A stretch of DNA of 64,000 nt. It comes from Conchocele bisecta. Lineage: Eukaryota > Mollusca > Bivalvia > Lucinida > Thyasiridae. The stretch spans positions 20,015,505 through 20,079,504 of the forward strand of contig CM055274.1 of the NCBI GenBank assembly GCA_029237695.1, read 5' to 3'. Shown one piece after another: positions 47,537-59,837 of the stretch. The notes below the pieces were generated by a model. That model saw only the letters and a list, made by a program, of their open reading frames with translations, had not been told where the DNA came from and did not search any database. Position numbers and translations under genes: made by a program. Each line of letters begins with the position of its first letter. Within the stretch, counting starts at the first letter, position 1.

Positions 47537-48065
47537 CTGTCTGTTCCACGCGACGAACATTTGGCCATTAAACACATTAAATCTAAACAAAAATTAAAAG
47601 TATGTACTTGTTAATCAATAACAAAAAAGTCACCCTCCCCAAAACATTTTATTTGATTTAATTCCATAAAATATTGATTATATTGCGAAAAAACGATTTT
47701 ACTATGGGAATTTAACATGGGAGTCAATTTCCAAAACCTTTCGTTTTTTGATCCTGAAGTAAAAAATTTGGAAATTGACTCCGAAACCTGGCGAGATAGC
47801 TCGACCATGATGTAACTAAGAAAACAAGTTATATTTTGAAAATAGGTCCACAAATAAAAAAAATATTTAAGAAAAATAAATTGTTAACCCCCATGTTAAA
47901 TTCGTTTTTTCGCAATAAAATCAATATTTGATCGAATTTCATCAAATAATATGTTTTGGGGAGCATGACTGTTATTGATACAAAAGTACTTAATTTTAAA
48001 TATTTTTTAGATTTAATGTGTTTAATAGCTAAAAGTTCGTCGGCAGCAAAACGTGGAACAGATAG
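47537..48065. mobile_element. Palindromic MITE, TA target (subfamily 3, copy 1)
   Basis: The ends CTGTCTGTTCCACG... and ...TGGAACAGATAG are inverted, TA on both sides. The arms carry CATTAAATCTAAA and TCAATAACAAAAAAGTCACC. The inner block CATGTTAAATTC is shared with subfamily 1 at 2.3 kb. The 80- and 88-aa minus frames are palindrome translations. Confidence 0.85.
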
Positions 48066-48950
48066 TAAGCAATGTGATACCACCAATTCTAACATTAGAG
48101 ATTCACGGGAAGTTGTTGTGATTTTCCAAGTTTGAATAGCTACATGTATTCATAGGACAAGTTTATATGGCACATGCGTGAAGAAATAAAACAGGCTTGT
48201 TTGATTCATGATCAGTGTAGATCCTGATCATTTTGTAGAGTTATGCAGCAAAAGGACAATCCATGGAAGTTGGTTGCGCGTATCAGTAGTCTGACCTGGG
48301 GCTGCACCAATCATAACGCAATATTCCCGAATATTTGTGATGAGGGTTCAATTTATAGAGTAGAACCTCCCTAAACCCTAATGTATTAGATGGGGTTCAC
48401 TGTCATCTATTTCATTGTCATATCTGTTTATGCGAGCTTAATTACAGTGTAATCCATGGATGTCCAGTTTAGACAGGTTTCAATGTATTTAGAGATAGGA
48501 TACAGAGAAGATGGGTAAAATTAAAATGTAACCACGTGTAATTTGCGACATAAATTGTCATGAGCATCACAACTTACACCCAGTTAGCTAAATCATTGAC
48601 TTTGAACCTGGGTGTGTGGGTTACATGTACATGGACACATTGATACATTGGGTTACATTGATAAGAAATGGACACAAACTATGATGATACACATGCATAT
48701 CCAGTTTCAAGTAAACCTGTCTTATGGTTTCAGAGATATAAGCTACTCAGAACGTTTATCACTAAGTCATTAGACCTTGTCCTCGCATTTAGTGACGAGC
48801 TAGCGGTTCAATACTTCGTATTTATGTTAAAAAACTTGCACAGACCTATAATAAACATGTAAATATGTATACCTTCTTTGACCTGGATTATCATGTTTTA
48901 TAAAGGCCGGGTCTTAGCTATAAATATACAGATAACATAACAGATAGATG
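48066..48950. other. Intergenic with repeat fragments
   Basis: Fragments of the CAGTGGAACCTC repeat near 48,360-48,490. The 64-aa frame at 48,668 has no recognised domain. Confidence 0.4.
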
Positions 48951-48952
48951 AA

Positions 48953-49110
48953 CAATTCGTTCACACAATACAACAATTAGTTTCATCGAATTAACAATTC
49001 GTTCCCACGATGTAACAAGTCGTTCCCTCCATTTACAAATTCGCTCCCTTGAATAAACAATTCGTTCCCACGACATAACAATTAGTTGCCACAATATAAC
49101 AATTCGTTAA
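48953..49110. repeat. GTTCCC array, third locus
   Basis: About seven units (AACAATTCGTTCCCACGAT-like), one orientation, running directly into a GATCAG-family fragment (AGCGCAGTCTGATCAGTGTA). Confidence 0.75.
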
Positions 49111-49215
49111 GCGCAGTCTGATCAGTGTATACACTGTTCGCGTCCGAATACATGCAAATAACGTGATCGGGTAACAAATCAGTAGTTGGCCTGACTTCAC
49201 ATGTCACGTCTTCTA

Positions 49216-49349
49216 CTGTCTGTTCCACGTTTTGCTGCCGACGAACTTTTGACTATTAAACACATTAAATCTAAAACATATTCAAAGTAAGTACTTTTTT
49301 ATCAATAACGAAAAAGTCACCCTCCCCAAAAGAAATTATTTGATTTGAT
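49216..49349 (+). mobile_element. Half-MITE, subfamily 3
   Basis: One arm only: CTGTCTGTTCCACGTTTTGC through GTCACCCTCCCCAAAAG; the second arm is absent. A shorter arm fragment starts at 49,462 (CTGTCTGTTCCACGTTTTTC). TA precedes both. Confidence 0.75.
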
Positions 49350-49735
49350 TAGGACTTACTATCTCGTAATTAGTATCTCCTAATTAGGCGATAAACATAT
49401 TTTAGCAATGACACCAGGACGCTTCCATACTCACTTGAGAAACCTGAATTAAGGGTAACTACTGTCTGTTCCACGTTTTTCTGCCGACGAACTTTCGGCT
49501 ATTAAGTACACTGGTCCCAAACATAAATACATGAAGGGTGCTTTCTCGGATAGCTCTAAATATATGTGTGAGAAATAAACACTACCATTCATCTAGACGT
49601 CGCAGAGCATTGTTATAATCTGTCAAAGGGGACAATGGTTGTGTAGTTTACCAATACTACAATATGACCACTCATAATTATTCTGATTGTATGTACTAAT
49701 GTAAAATAGTGCCTTAACTATACACTTTCGCGTGC

Positions 49736-50257
49736 TTAAAGGTACATGTACATGCCGACTCAGTAGGCACATACTGTTCTTTATAGGAATTAATTAAGTG
49801 TATAATTGTGTGACTATTCCACCAGTTCTAAAAATTACAAGCGCCCGCTATACAGATATATTCATTTAGTAATATTTATTTTACTGATAGTAACGCGCGG
49901 TTGTATCAGGCTATTTTCATATGCAACTGAGGCATAGTATTTTTTAATTATTTATACTAATTAAATGCGTCGACTGAAAAATTAATATTTGCGACATATT
50001 ATAAAGTATGATCATTGCACATCAACAAAATATATACAGATAATAAATAATACTATCCGTTAACAGGCATTTTAAGGAAACACGGTTATCGCCCCTGTTA
50101 TCAGTGTGAAAATTTACGTCGGATATATAGTGCATAATAATGCCAATTAATAAGTGGGGTAATTGTGAATTAATGTTTATTTTGCCAGAAAATGTCTCAA
50201 ATGATGTCCCTGATATAAAGAACATTTTGTGCCTCCTGAGTGGGCATGCGCCTTTAA
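49736..50257. mobile_element. TTAA-flanked MITE, copy 2
   Basis: TTAA at 49,736 then AAGGTACATGTACATGCCGA; right end TGAGTGGGCATGCGCCTTTAA. Inner arms match the 32.5-kb copy (AATTAAGTGTATAATTGTGT, TTATCGCCC). Confidence 0.8.
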
Positions 50258-51514
50258 CATTAATACTCATATACATGTATGCTAGACACATGCCATGTCT
50301 TTCTAAGAATACATGCTGTCCTGTGAACTCCAGTTACATCTTTTTTCAACTATTGTATGTGTAATATGTATATTTGTGACAACACAACTGAAACAATATA
50401 AAATAAACATGTTGCATTTCCAAACAGTGCATATGATTTAATACAATATCCCCATAATACATTATATTTACAATTCCTTATTAATGTATTTAATTTCGAA
50501 AGAAACATTTAGTCATCATATTTGTAGTATAATGATACAATCCCATATTTTTCAGACGATTCAGATGAGTCTTCATTTTCTGTACATATTCGAGACCCAC
50601 ATTAATGTTATTATTTGTCTTTTCCACGCGCGGAAATATCCGAGACACGAACTGCTCCTAACCAGCAACCATAAACTACAGCGTTTGGAATTTATTCGTG
50701 CTGAACTTCTCGATATGATATTTCAACAGATACCCGCATTAATGTAGATGAGTGTGGTGTTTGTACAAAGTGTATGTGAAGGAATGGCAAACAGCGTGGG
50801 TCCTTACACTATATTGGGTGGGTAGGATAAGCTGCAGCTGAATAGAAATGATATTTCACGAGTCTCTATTTCAACATATAAATGTACACTTAATTAATAT
50901 GTGGTAGGCAACGGGAGATCCTGGATTTAACATTGGCCGAAGATGAGGAAACAGACCTTACATGCTACCGGCGTAGCCCCAAATACGCCTGCGCATCCCC
51001 GCATCCGCATCCGCGCAGTCTGATCTGGGCCTACGCCGGTCGCCATTACGTTTACATTTTAATATAACATGGTATACATTGTATACAGCTGTATACAATT
51101 TTCATGACAATCTGCGTGTATGAGCACATACAATATACACTCTACAAATTGGTCAAGAATATATTTTTCTCAGGCGGCGGCCTGCAAGCAACGCATCTGT
51201 AAACAACGATAAGCAAGCATCCGTGGATAATCGACATAGGACCTGTTACACCAGACTGGTAAACAGTGTAGGTCGGTAATCATAACCGGTCTGAACTGAG
51301 GAGTTCTCATATTTTGTAAGTCACAGTTTGACCCCGGACACCGGATACATAACCCATAACCATATACATGTACAGTTAGTATTCAAGTATTATTCTGTTG
51401 TATAGTCCACGTGAGACGACATCGACACACATGAATACGCATTAAACATCCTAGTTATATTTACCCCAACAAACACGGAGAAACTAGTTATATTTACTGC
51501 ATAAGACACAGAGA
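50258..51514. other. Upstream region of the F5/8C-like gene
   Basis: A GATCAG-family patch lies at 50,985-51,050 (CGCGCAGTCTGATCTGGGCC). Close to the start codon the phrase CTAGTTATATTTAC occurs twice (51,451 and 51,485). The AT-rich core could serve as TATA-like elements, but no promoter can be proved. No other gene is seen. Confidence 0.35.
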
Positions 51515-51581
51515 ATGGCGGATGTGTGCCTCGTTGTAGGAATTCTGATACTAATACAAGTGACCGGACTCCAGTTTAACC
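51515..51581 (+). CDS. Signal-peptide exon of F5/8C-like gene (exon 1)
   Basis: The exon opens with ATG in the context GAGAATGG and encodes 22 residues, MADVCLVVGILILIQVTGLQ then FN. It has a short acidic N-terminus, a hydrophobic core (VCLVVGILILI) and a small-residue region suited to signal-peptidase cleavage. It ends after one base of the next codon, and GTAAGT follows at 51,582-51,587, a consensus donor. Phase 1 matches the acceptor at 62,137-62,138, giving a 10,557-nt intron. The product would enter the secretory pathway. Start choice rests on the signal peptide; 5-prime UTR exons cannot be excluded. Confidence 0.7.
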
Positions 51582-51689
51582 GTAAGTAATCAAGTTTGTA
51601 TACATGTACTACTCTTTTATGTCTAGAGTTATTTTCAAAGACAATTGTTTCGTTAATGCGAATATATGCCTGTTTATTGCATACATATA

Positions 51690-51890
51690 CTTTCACAGGG
51701 TAATAGCACGGTGTATTACAAATCATAATACACGAGTGTAATAAATATGCAAATGACGTCGTTACAGAAAACATGCTAGATGGTCAATACGGCTTCAACG
51801 TATTGTACTGTGCTTATGCATATAATATAATATTTATGTTCATTTAATATGAGATTTATTAAACTCGTTTACTGAGTTCATAAGTCCGAA
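51690..51890 (+). repeat. Dispersed repeat X, uninterrupted copy
   Basis: GTAATAGCACGGTGTATTAC, TACACGAGTGTAATAAATAT, ACAGAAAACATG, CTGTGCTTATGC and TATGAGATTTATTAAACTCG appear in the same order as at 2.2-3.0 kb, without the MITE. Confidence 0.7.
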
Positions 51891-52345
51891 GCGTGTCCGT
51901 TTTCGGGAGGCGTCGTTGTAACTTGAACACTCAATATTCTCAGATAAACGTGTTTTGTGGTTTATAAACACAGAGATACATTACAATACAGTGACAGCAT
52001 CCCAATTTAGTCAGTGAAACCATGACACAGACATTACATACTGACAATATCAAGACAGTCATGAAGTCACGATTAATCCCAATTAAACACCATGATGATC
52101 CCACGATGTCCGGTTTAGAGGGGGTATACTGTATTATGGGTAAATGCTTGTCTGTCATACATGTAAAGTAACAACTTTCCCAATGAGAAGGGTCACTATA
52201 ATATATTATACATGACCAATGACATTTGCCTGTATTTCTCAGCAACACCACTTACATGTGTATGTGTTTATTAGCCATTACATCGCTGAATTACATTTTG
52301 TCGTCTGCTGCTATTTTTTTATGTTCCCTTTTCCCCATCAAAAAC

Positions 52346-52412
52346 TACAGTTTGGCAGCACTTTATAACCATTTCCAATGGAAATGATTCTAAAGTGTTG
52401 TCAAACCATGTT
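52346..52412. repeat. Short hairpin
   Basis: AGTTTGGCAGCACTTTATAA folds with TTCTAAAGTGTTGTCAAAC around CATTTCCAATGGAAATG. About 30-bp arms, a few mismatches. Confidence 0.65.
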
Positions 52413-52521
52413 TTATGTAGAGAAATTACAAAATATGAAACAACAGCAAACAACAATTTTCGTTTCCCGCATTCTGAGGGTTCCAGTGTTACTGAGACAA
52501 ACGTTTAAAACCTACACATTT

Positions 52522-55198
52522 ATGGAAGGTAATATCCGCCATAATTTTGTGTGACTTGATGCTTGCGTGCGGATGACATTACAACTTATATTCATGTTAT
52601 TTCATTCGTCATTTGTATTTATTACATTTGAAATCTGCTTGTTGTAATTGTATTTGTCTTTCTTACATGTCCATTCTGCTGATTGCTTTGTTCATTCGTC
52701 TTATTTACATTACAATTATTGATACGTCCTTATTCGTGTACCTGTTTTATTGCACTAAGCATTTGCAATATAAAGTAAGAACAAAGCACTTAGCACTTTG
52801 AATAAGGCCGAATGTAGTAAGAACAAAGCCGCACGAAGTAAGCATCAAGCCACAGTCCGAAAGCGGAAAGCCGCAAGCAGAATGCATCAAGCCACAAGCA
52901 GAATGATGCAAGCAATATGGGTTAGTGTGCGTCATTATGACGTCAGATGGCACTGCTGTCCGCTCAAGTAATTCTCCCTCTAATAAATTATAGTCCGACA
53001 TCTGATTGGCTGTTCAAGTCACACCTCCAATGCCGGTGTTGATGTAAGCTTTCACCCACAAATTATCACAGTATAGGCTAGAAGACACCAAATAGTTTTA
53101 CTATAATTATACTTTAACCGAATCCCATCTAAAAAGGCCAGTCTCTCCTACTTTCACTATTCGTATGGATGTTGTGGTACCTACTTGTACATGACCCGCA
53201 GAGCCGGTCTGTACTGGTTCTGCATGAATTAAACAATAGGTTCACTTTCTCCTAAGAAACAAAAGTCCAACCTCGTCATGTCCCCCAATAGTGTTTACAT
53301 TTTGTATTGGCCACGGAAACTCTGTTTACATCCAATGACCAACACCCACACATACATTGTATTCCTCAAGTGAAACTGTGTAGTAATGGATCAAGATTAG
53401 CAAGCAAACTGTGTCAGTGACCTCAAAACACCCGCACGATTTTGTTCATACTGGACTACTATTACCCCCTTGACGATTTCGCACCATTTATTATTCTCTT
53501 ACCTATATTAACTAAGTTACACAGGTTCACTGTCAAACTGGCCCGTTACCGATACAAACCAATAACCGTCAGGGATCAGACTAAGGTGGCCCACTACCAT
53601 TGATTTTCCCTAAAACACTAACCCTTTACCACACATTTTGCTATTCTCTGCTACTTTCATTTTTCTTATGGATGTTGTGGGACCTATTTTCCAATAACCT
53701 GCACCCATTCTGCTCTGGATCTTGACTAATTAAAATATAGATTTAATTATTGTTGAAGCTGGGATCCCATCCAGTAGGTACAACTTTTTCTTTATGGAAA
53801 TTAAATAAGTGTATAATTGCAACTAGTCCACCAATTTTAAAAATTACGATTGCCAGCTACACAGATGTACTCATAGAGACTCGCGGTGGTATCCAGCTAG
53901 TTCCATACGCAAATGATGTAGTATTTTTAAATTATTTATATCAACTAAATGCTGAATATATATATTTATCGACATATCATAAAGTATGATATTGCACATC
54001 AAAAAAATAAATAAATGGAATAAATAGTTGCTTCCGTTATCATTTTAAAGAAACACGGTTATCGCCCCTGATATCAAACTGGCATTTCGCGTTTGATATA
54101 CAAAGTATAATAATGTCCATTAGTACGTCTGGTAATGGTAAATCAATGTTCATTTTGTAAGAAAAAATGTCAGATTGAAAGAATGAAGAAAAACATGTCT
54201 CCCTATATTATAACCTGGCATGTAGCACTCTATGTTTAATGTTAGAGAAATTGAGTATGCAAAAGTAGTCCGGCATAAAATATAGTCCGGGTGTTTTAAG
54301 GTCACAATCACAGTTTGCTTGCACATTTTGATCCATTACTACCCAGTTTCACTTGAGGAACATGTTGGTGTGTTTTTAGCACTAGTTTTCAGCATATTTG
54401 AAGCATTTAAAAGAAAACACTGAGCCCGTTGGTCACGAGATGTAAACAGAGTTTCCGTGGCCAAATAATGTAAACAATATTGGGGGACATGACGAGGTTG
54501 GTCCCACAACATCCATACGAATAGTGAAAGTAGGAAAGACTGGCTGGGATTCGGTTAAATTATACGGTAAAACTATTTGGTGTCTTTTAACCTAAACATG
54601 GCGCAACAGAAAAGGCGGCATCAATCTACATCAACACCGTTAAGGACATGGAACCAATTTAGAGAGCAACGCATTGTAGGACAGGTACCAGCATATTACA
54701 TACTTTTAGGGAGAACTATTTTAAGTTTTAGCAACGCACCTGGCGTCATAATGGTGGTTCCCAAATTACTGTTGCAATTATTGTTGTCAAGGGGCGTAGC
54801 CTAACGAGCTGACAAGCGTATAGCAAAACAGCAATGCAATAATCAATAATGAAACTCCGGATGTCACTAAGAAGGTAACATCATGCCACATGTAGCATGT
54901 AATTAAAACGAACGCATTGGTTCTATTGTAACTGTACGAATGAATGAAACATCAAGCCAAATGCGCATGCAATAAAGACAAATATATATTACAACCAAGC
55001 CGATTTCAAATGTCATAAATACAAATGACGAATAGAATAGCATGGATATAAGTTGTAATTCCATCAGCAGGCAAGCACCAGGCCATATATAATTGTCATG
55101 AATACAAACGATGAATGCAATAACACGCATAGAACGTGTAATATCATCAGCAAGCAAGCATCAAGCCACATAGAATTATGGCGGATATTACCTTCCAT
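52522..55198. mobile_element. Foldback element, 2.7 kb, 8-bp target duplication
   Basis: Termini ATGGAAGGTAATATCCGCC are inverted at the two ends. ACACATTT flanks both sides exactly (52,514-52,521 and 55,199-55,206). The arms are each about 0.9 kb: ACCGAATCCCA, ACTTTCACTATTCGTATGGA, TGTCCCCCAATA, GGCCACGGAAACTCTG and TGGATCAAGATTAGC-type blocks on the left reappear inverted on the right at 54,285-54,570. The arms contain diverged subrepeats near the ends (GCTTGATGCTTGC-like). The spacer holds a third partial arm copy (53,641-53,720) and a decayed TTAA-MITE. No transposase is recognised. An 8-bp duplication is typical of hAT, P or Merlin transposases; which one is unknown. Confidence 0.85.
53750..54200. 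mobile_element. Decayed TTAA-MITE nested in foldback spacer
   Basis: TTAAATAAGTGTATAATTGC, a CCACCAATTTTAAAAATTAC block and TTATCGCCCCTGATATCA are shared with the TTAA-MITEs elsewhere, but both termini are degraded. Confidence 0.6.
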
Positions 55199-55252
55199 AC
55201 ACATTTGCTATTATATGGATATATGAACGTTGCAAAATCAATATGTGTTCCT

Positions 55253-55535
55253 TTAAAGGTACATGCCCACTCAGTAGACACAAACATGTTCTGTATATCA
55301 GAGACATCATCTGAGACATGTTCTGGCAAATAAACATTAATTCACCATTACCCCACGTATTGATTGACATTAGTATACTTTTTATATCAGACGTACATTT
55401 CCACACTGCTTTCAAGGGAAATAACCGTGTTCCTTAAAAGTTAACGGATATTACTATTTATTATCTGTATTTATTTTTTGATGTGCACTTATCAATCATA
55501 CTTTATAATCTGTCGAAAATATTATGTTTTTCAGC
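55253..55535. mobile_element. TTAA-MITE half copy
   Basis: TTAAAGGTACATGCCCACTC at 55,253, then TCAGAGACATCATCTGAGAC and the arm interior down to GTCGAAAATATTATG; the second arm is missing. Confidence 0.75.
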
Positions 55536-55769
55536 TGAAAAACGCTTTCCATATTTGTATATGATAGCAATTTAACATAGATAACAATGTTTATGGGAGA
55601 AATATTTTGACATTTTATCTAATTTCAAAAATATATAGTTGACCGATTGCCAACCGATAACGTTTATTGTCTTACATATGTACGTTTAGTTGGATCATTT
55701 CCAAACTCAAACATAGCTGTTGTACATGTAGGTTAATCGTTCTTTTCTAAATATAGTCAATCTTTGACA
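55536..55769. other. Intronic, nothing recognised
   Basis: AT-rich sequence between a MITE fragment and the next array; no repeat or exon identified. Confidence 0.35.
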
Positions 55770-55772
55770 GAA

Positions 55773-56072
55773 CAGGGGACGTAGAATTATTTTTGTTATT
55801 AATTCGTTCCCACGAAATAACAATTCGTTCCCTCAATTTAACAATTCGTTCCAACGAAATAACAATTCGTTCTCACGGGAACGAATTGTTATTTCGTGGG
55901 AACGAATTGTTATATCGTGGGAACGAATTGTTAATTTGAGGGAAATAATTGTTATATCGTGGGAACGAATTGTCAATTCAAGGGAACGAATTATTAAATT
56001 GAGGGAACGAATTGTTATTTCTTGGGAACGTATTAATAAAAAAAGATCCATGTCCCCTGCGGGCCTCCGTAC
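55773..56072. repeat. GTTCCC array, complete palindromic locus
   Basis: It opens with CAGGGGACGTAGAATTATTT and closes with TCCATGTCCCCTGCGGGC, inverted boundary motifs. About thirteen units; orientation switches at TTCTCACGGGAACG (55,870). This is the clearest complete example: boundary, units, inversion, units, boundary. Confidence 0.8.
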
Positions 56073-56239
56073 TAAATAAACGGAGGGCTGATTCGTAGTG
56101 CTTAGTGATAATTATTTTTCTTGAATACATCTAAACCCGATACCAAGAACACCATGCGGAAACGTTTGATAACTTTGCATTTAATTCATCTGTACAGACA
56201 ATGGGTGTTCATGATCGCAAATCGCGCAATACATGTACT

Positions 56240-56490
56240 ATCGGAATGTGTGCATATTTATGGCTGTGACTGGAGAAATGGTGTATGACATTTGTGACCA
56301 TAGCCCGAATTTTCTGGCTGTAACACAGGGCGAGTAAGTCGCCCTGTGGTACAGGTCGAACATTCGGGTTATTGTGACCAGTGTAGCTGCTGATCTGATA
56401 GCACACCCTTGTAGCGGGAAAACGCACAATACTGCTTGTTAGAAGCATTACGGATGTTTCATTGATGTATGGCGAGTACTACAATATAAC
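56240..56490. repeat. GATCAG-family dispersed repeat
   Basis: GGCTGTGACTGGAGAAATGG, then GTGACCAGTGTAGCTGCTGA and TGCTTGTTAGAAGCATTACG, inverted relative to copies such as 12.2 kb. Confidence 0.65.
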
Positions 56491-57099
56491 TCGGTAAGGA
56501 CATGTGATGTCACTGATCATCATAAGATTTAAACATAATTGTTTCCTAAACGTGCTTACATGTATGTGAACATCCTCTTCTTACTGCATCATATACGACG
56601 GCGCAAGGAGTTGTCATATCAGACATCTTAGTGTGTACACGTTATCGGTCAGTTTTACCTCCTGTGGCGCTTGACAGATACTACTAAGCCTATAACAGAC
56701 ACATGAATAACTTGGGGCAACATATTGCAAAAACATTAAAATACAGTGTGATATGTGTTGTTTTGATCAATATGACATCTAGCTCGCTGCGTTATACTAG
56801 TCATAAATTACTGGGACGTATTGCACCAAATGCTATTAGATGTTCTGCCATATTATTTGCTCTGTGTGTGCAACGCATTAAGTGATGAACATGACTGATA
56901 CTAAGCCTGTATATACGTACTAACATGGCAGAGAAGGCAGCTCCGTATGCCACATTGTACATGTATACACGAAGAAGAACAGTGCCAGATAATACTTTAT
57001 GCTGATATAATATATTAATTAATTACATTTATGAAGCTACTACATTTGCAACAAATGATAATGTTCTGTAAAGTCAGTCCTTAAATCGAACACCAGTAA
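56491..57099. other. Intronic, nothing recognised
   Basis: A 60-aa frame at 56,703-56,885 (plus) has no recognisable domain or splice context. Otherwise AT-rich. Confidence 0.35.
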
Positions 57100-57389
57100 C
57101 AAAGTACATATATTCTTATCTAGCAAAGTATACTTTGAGGGAGTAATCATTTGGTTTTCTCAAAATGCATTATTTAATATAGAACTAACGACTGCATATA
57201 GTTGATGATTAAAGGTATGCATAATTATTAAATTGAATTTATTACATTATCACAGCCAAAATGGCTGTGATAATGTAATAAATTCAGTATGATAAAAAAT
57301 TAATACATGTATCCATAAATTGAAAATTTCTCCCTAAAAGTATACTTTGCTAGATAAGTATACTTTGCAATTTTTGTGAAATAGGCTAC
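57100..57389. mobile_element. Palindromic MITE, AAAGTATACTT family copy 3
   Basis: The central perfect hairpin TTACATTATCACAGCC / GGCTGTGATAATGTAA and the right terminus GTGAAATAGGCTAC match copies 1 and 2. The left terminus is altered (AACAAAGTACATATATTC). Confidence 0.75.
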
Positions 57390-57677
57390 AAGCATACCGG
57401 TGTGTCCAGCTTAGCGAGGTTCCACTGTGCATACAGCTGCAAACTAGCATGAAGTTTTTCCACAGTTACACGTAGCCACATACATGTACATGTAAATAGG
57501 TTACCGAACATTGATAATCGCGACTTGCTTCCCTTAGAACTACAAGGAATCCCTGAGAACCGGACACCTTGGGGACCCTATTGTGCTTAATTTAGATGGG
57601 TTTCAATATACTTTATTTCATTTTCCTGTGTGTTCATGCCTGAAAATGACAAATATTGGTCATGGAGAGCTTAATTA

Positions 57678-57746
57678 CAGTGGAGCCCCTCTAAACTAGA
57701 CACCCGTGGGACATCCCAGGGTGTCCGGTTTAGAGAGGTTCCACTG
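57678..57746. repeat. CAGTGGAACCTC hairpin repeat
   Basis: CAGTGGAGCCCCTCTAAACT pairs with GGTTTAGAGAGGTTCCACTG; TA on both sides. Confidence 0.75.
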
Positions 57747-57894
57747 TAATTTCCGAGGCATAATGATAGACTTTGGTATTGGCAGAATGTGTCTGCCTTG
57801 TGCCAAATTGATTAGCTTAAACTAAGCCATAATGGTGTGGCATCTTAGTACAATATAGTATAATTTGCTAATTACAGAAGTAATTGCTACATGT

Positions 57895-58120
57895 ATGTAT
57901 CAGTCTTATTAATGTGGCTGTGACTGGAGAAATTAGGCTTATGTGACCAATGTAGATCCATATCAAATAGCACATTCCCGTTCACTGATAACGATCTATA
58001 TTGCTTGTTAGAAGCATGGCAGGTGTTTAATTGATGGAATGGCGAAGAGTGCATATCCTGAATAGACTGTGTGGATGCAAGCATTTCTTCAATCACAGCC
58101 ACAAATATGTTACCGAACTT
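57895..58120. repeat. GATCAG-family dispersed repeat
   Basis: TGGCTGTGACTGGAGAAATT, TGTGACCAATGTAGATCC and TTGCTTGTTAGAAGCATGGC in family order. Confidence 0.65.
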
Positions 58121-59104
58121 GCCTTAGAACTACTTCCGGGACATATGAGAGGTTTCCAGCTACACGCGAGTACACGTTCCAACCCACAACTATACTGGCT
58201 GTTCTCGCATTAAAACTGGAGATAAACATTATAGGAAAATGCACTCAAGAAAACCTTGAGAACCAACAACTGTTACAGTGCAACAATCGACAACAATCGA
58301 CAACAGCTTTCGGAATTCTCTGGTCGGACGACAAAATGGTACCAAACATCTCTGTATGTACTTATCGTCTCGGTCGCTCGCTCAGTGGGTGTGGTCGTTA
58401 CCGATCCATGATCCTGCAACGAGAATACTAATAGGGGGAATGTGCTCCGGCAAAACCAATTTCAACTGAGCCTGAATCTTTACCAACGGATTCGTCGAAA
58501 CATGATATTTCCTGCCGCTGGTAGACATGTAACTATTTCTCCATACCAAAGGCAATCTATGTCATGACTATCGCTTGTCGACATAACAAGTCATTACACC
58601 GTTCATATTTGAACACAGATCCGTTGTTAAAACCTCACACTCATTTGAAAAAACTGTATCGGAATGTACACGAGAATGAAAAGTTCTCGTGTACTCGCAT
58701 GTGTAGCGTTTGGACTTCGAATGACCACGTCAACACATGTTAAGCTTGATAGCCATTGATTTATAGAATCTTCTTCAACTATTCCATCAACCTAATTTGC
58801 ATACCTTACTAACATGGATTCCTCAGACAACAAGCGTATCGCCATCGTAGTAAATGTGTATTACAATTTATGTTTTATGTCATATATATGTACATTTACT
58901 CTGTTTGCTTGTAAAACCTGGTCAATTGGTATACTAATCTACTTCACAAACATGTCATTTTCAAGAAAACCATTGGGGTATTTTTTTTAATTCTGAACTT
59001 GTTTATCGTGCGACGTAGTATTAATTATAGGCACTGACCATTTTGCCGCCACCAGGGCGGTCACAGGAGACTGAAATTATCTTTCTTAACAATAATTAAA
59101 CCTA
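58121..59104. other. Intronic, nothing recognised
   Basis: A 120-aa open frame (58,069-58,431, plus) begins in the repeat and has no recognised domain. A palindromic patch AGTTCTCGTGTACTCG / GTACACGAGAAT lies near 58,665-58,700. Confidence 0.35.
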
Positions 59105-59510
59105 CTGTCTGTTCCATGTTTTGCTGCCGACGAACTTTTGGTCATTACACACATTAAATCTAACAAATATTTAAAATTAAGTAATTTTTTATCAATAACT
59201 AAAAGGTCACCCTCCCAAAAAAAAAATATTTGATGATTTTCCAAGAAATATTGATTTTATTGCGAAAAAAACATTTTTCCTATTGGAATTTAACATGGGG
59301 AGTCAATTTTCAAAACTTTTCGTTTTTTGATCCTGAAGGTTCAAAAAACGAAAAATTTTGGAAATTGACTCCGAAACCTGGCGAGATAGCTTGAAAATGG
59401 GAGGGTGACTTTTTTGTTATTGATAATAAAGTACTTACTTTTAAATATTTTTTAGATTTAATGTGTTTAATAGCCAAAAGTTCGTCGGCAGCAAAACTTG
59501 GAACAGACAG
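59105..59510. mobile_element. Palindromic MITE, TA target (subfamily 3, copy 2)
   Basis: CTGTCTGTTCCATGTTTTGC at the left and TTGGAACAGACAG at the right, TA on both sides. The inner part has GAAAAATTTTGGAAATTGAC and is about 120-160 bp shorter than the other copies. Confidence 0.85.
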
Positions 59511-59837
59511 TATATTTAATTAGTGAATTTAATTTAGTGAATATGTATTTGTAATTAGTGAATATACACAGCACGGTGGATGCATATTATAGGGATATAG
59601 GTCACATAACATCCAGACTAAAAGGAAAGTAGCAGAGAATAGCCAAAATGTGCGGTGAATGGCTAGGCTATATAGGGAAAACAAATGCTGATAGCTCATC
59701 TTGAAGTTAGAATTGGCGGGATATGTCTGATGACTTCATTGTGCTCCGTTTGGAGCTATACAGTATTTAGTTATTACGTTTCCTTACACATACTAGTCCA
59801 AGTTTAGGATAATACCTATTAATTTAAGATAATACAT

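Noticed and set aside
58069..58431. 120-aa ORF in intron 1
   Set aside because: Starts in a dispersed repeat; no recognisable domain and no consensus splice sites at its edges.
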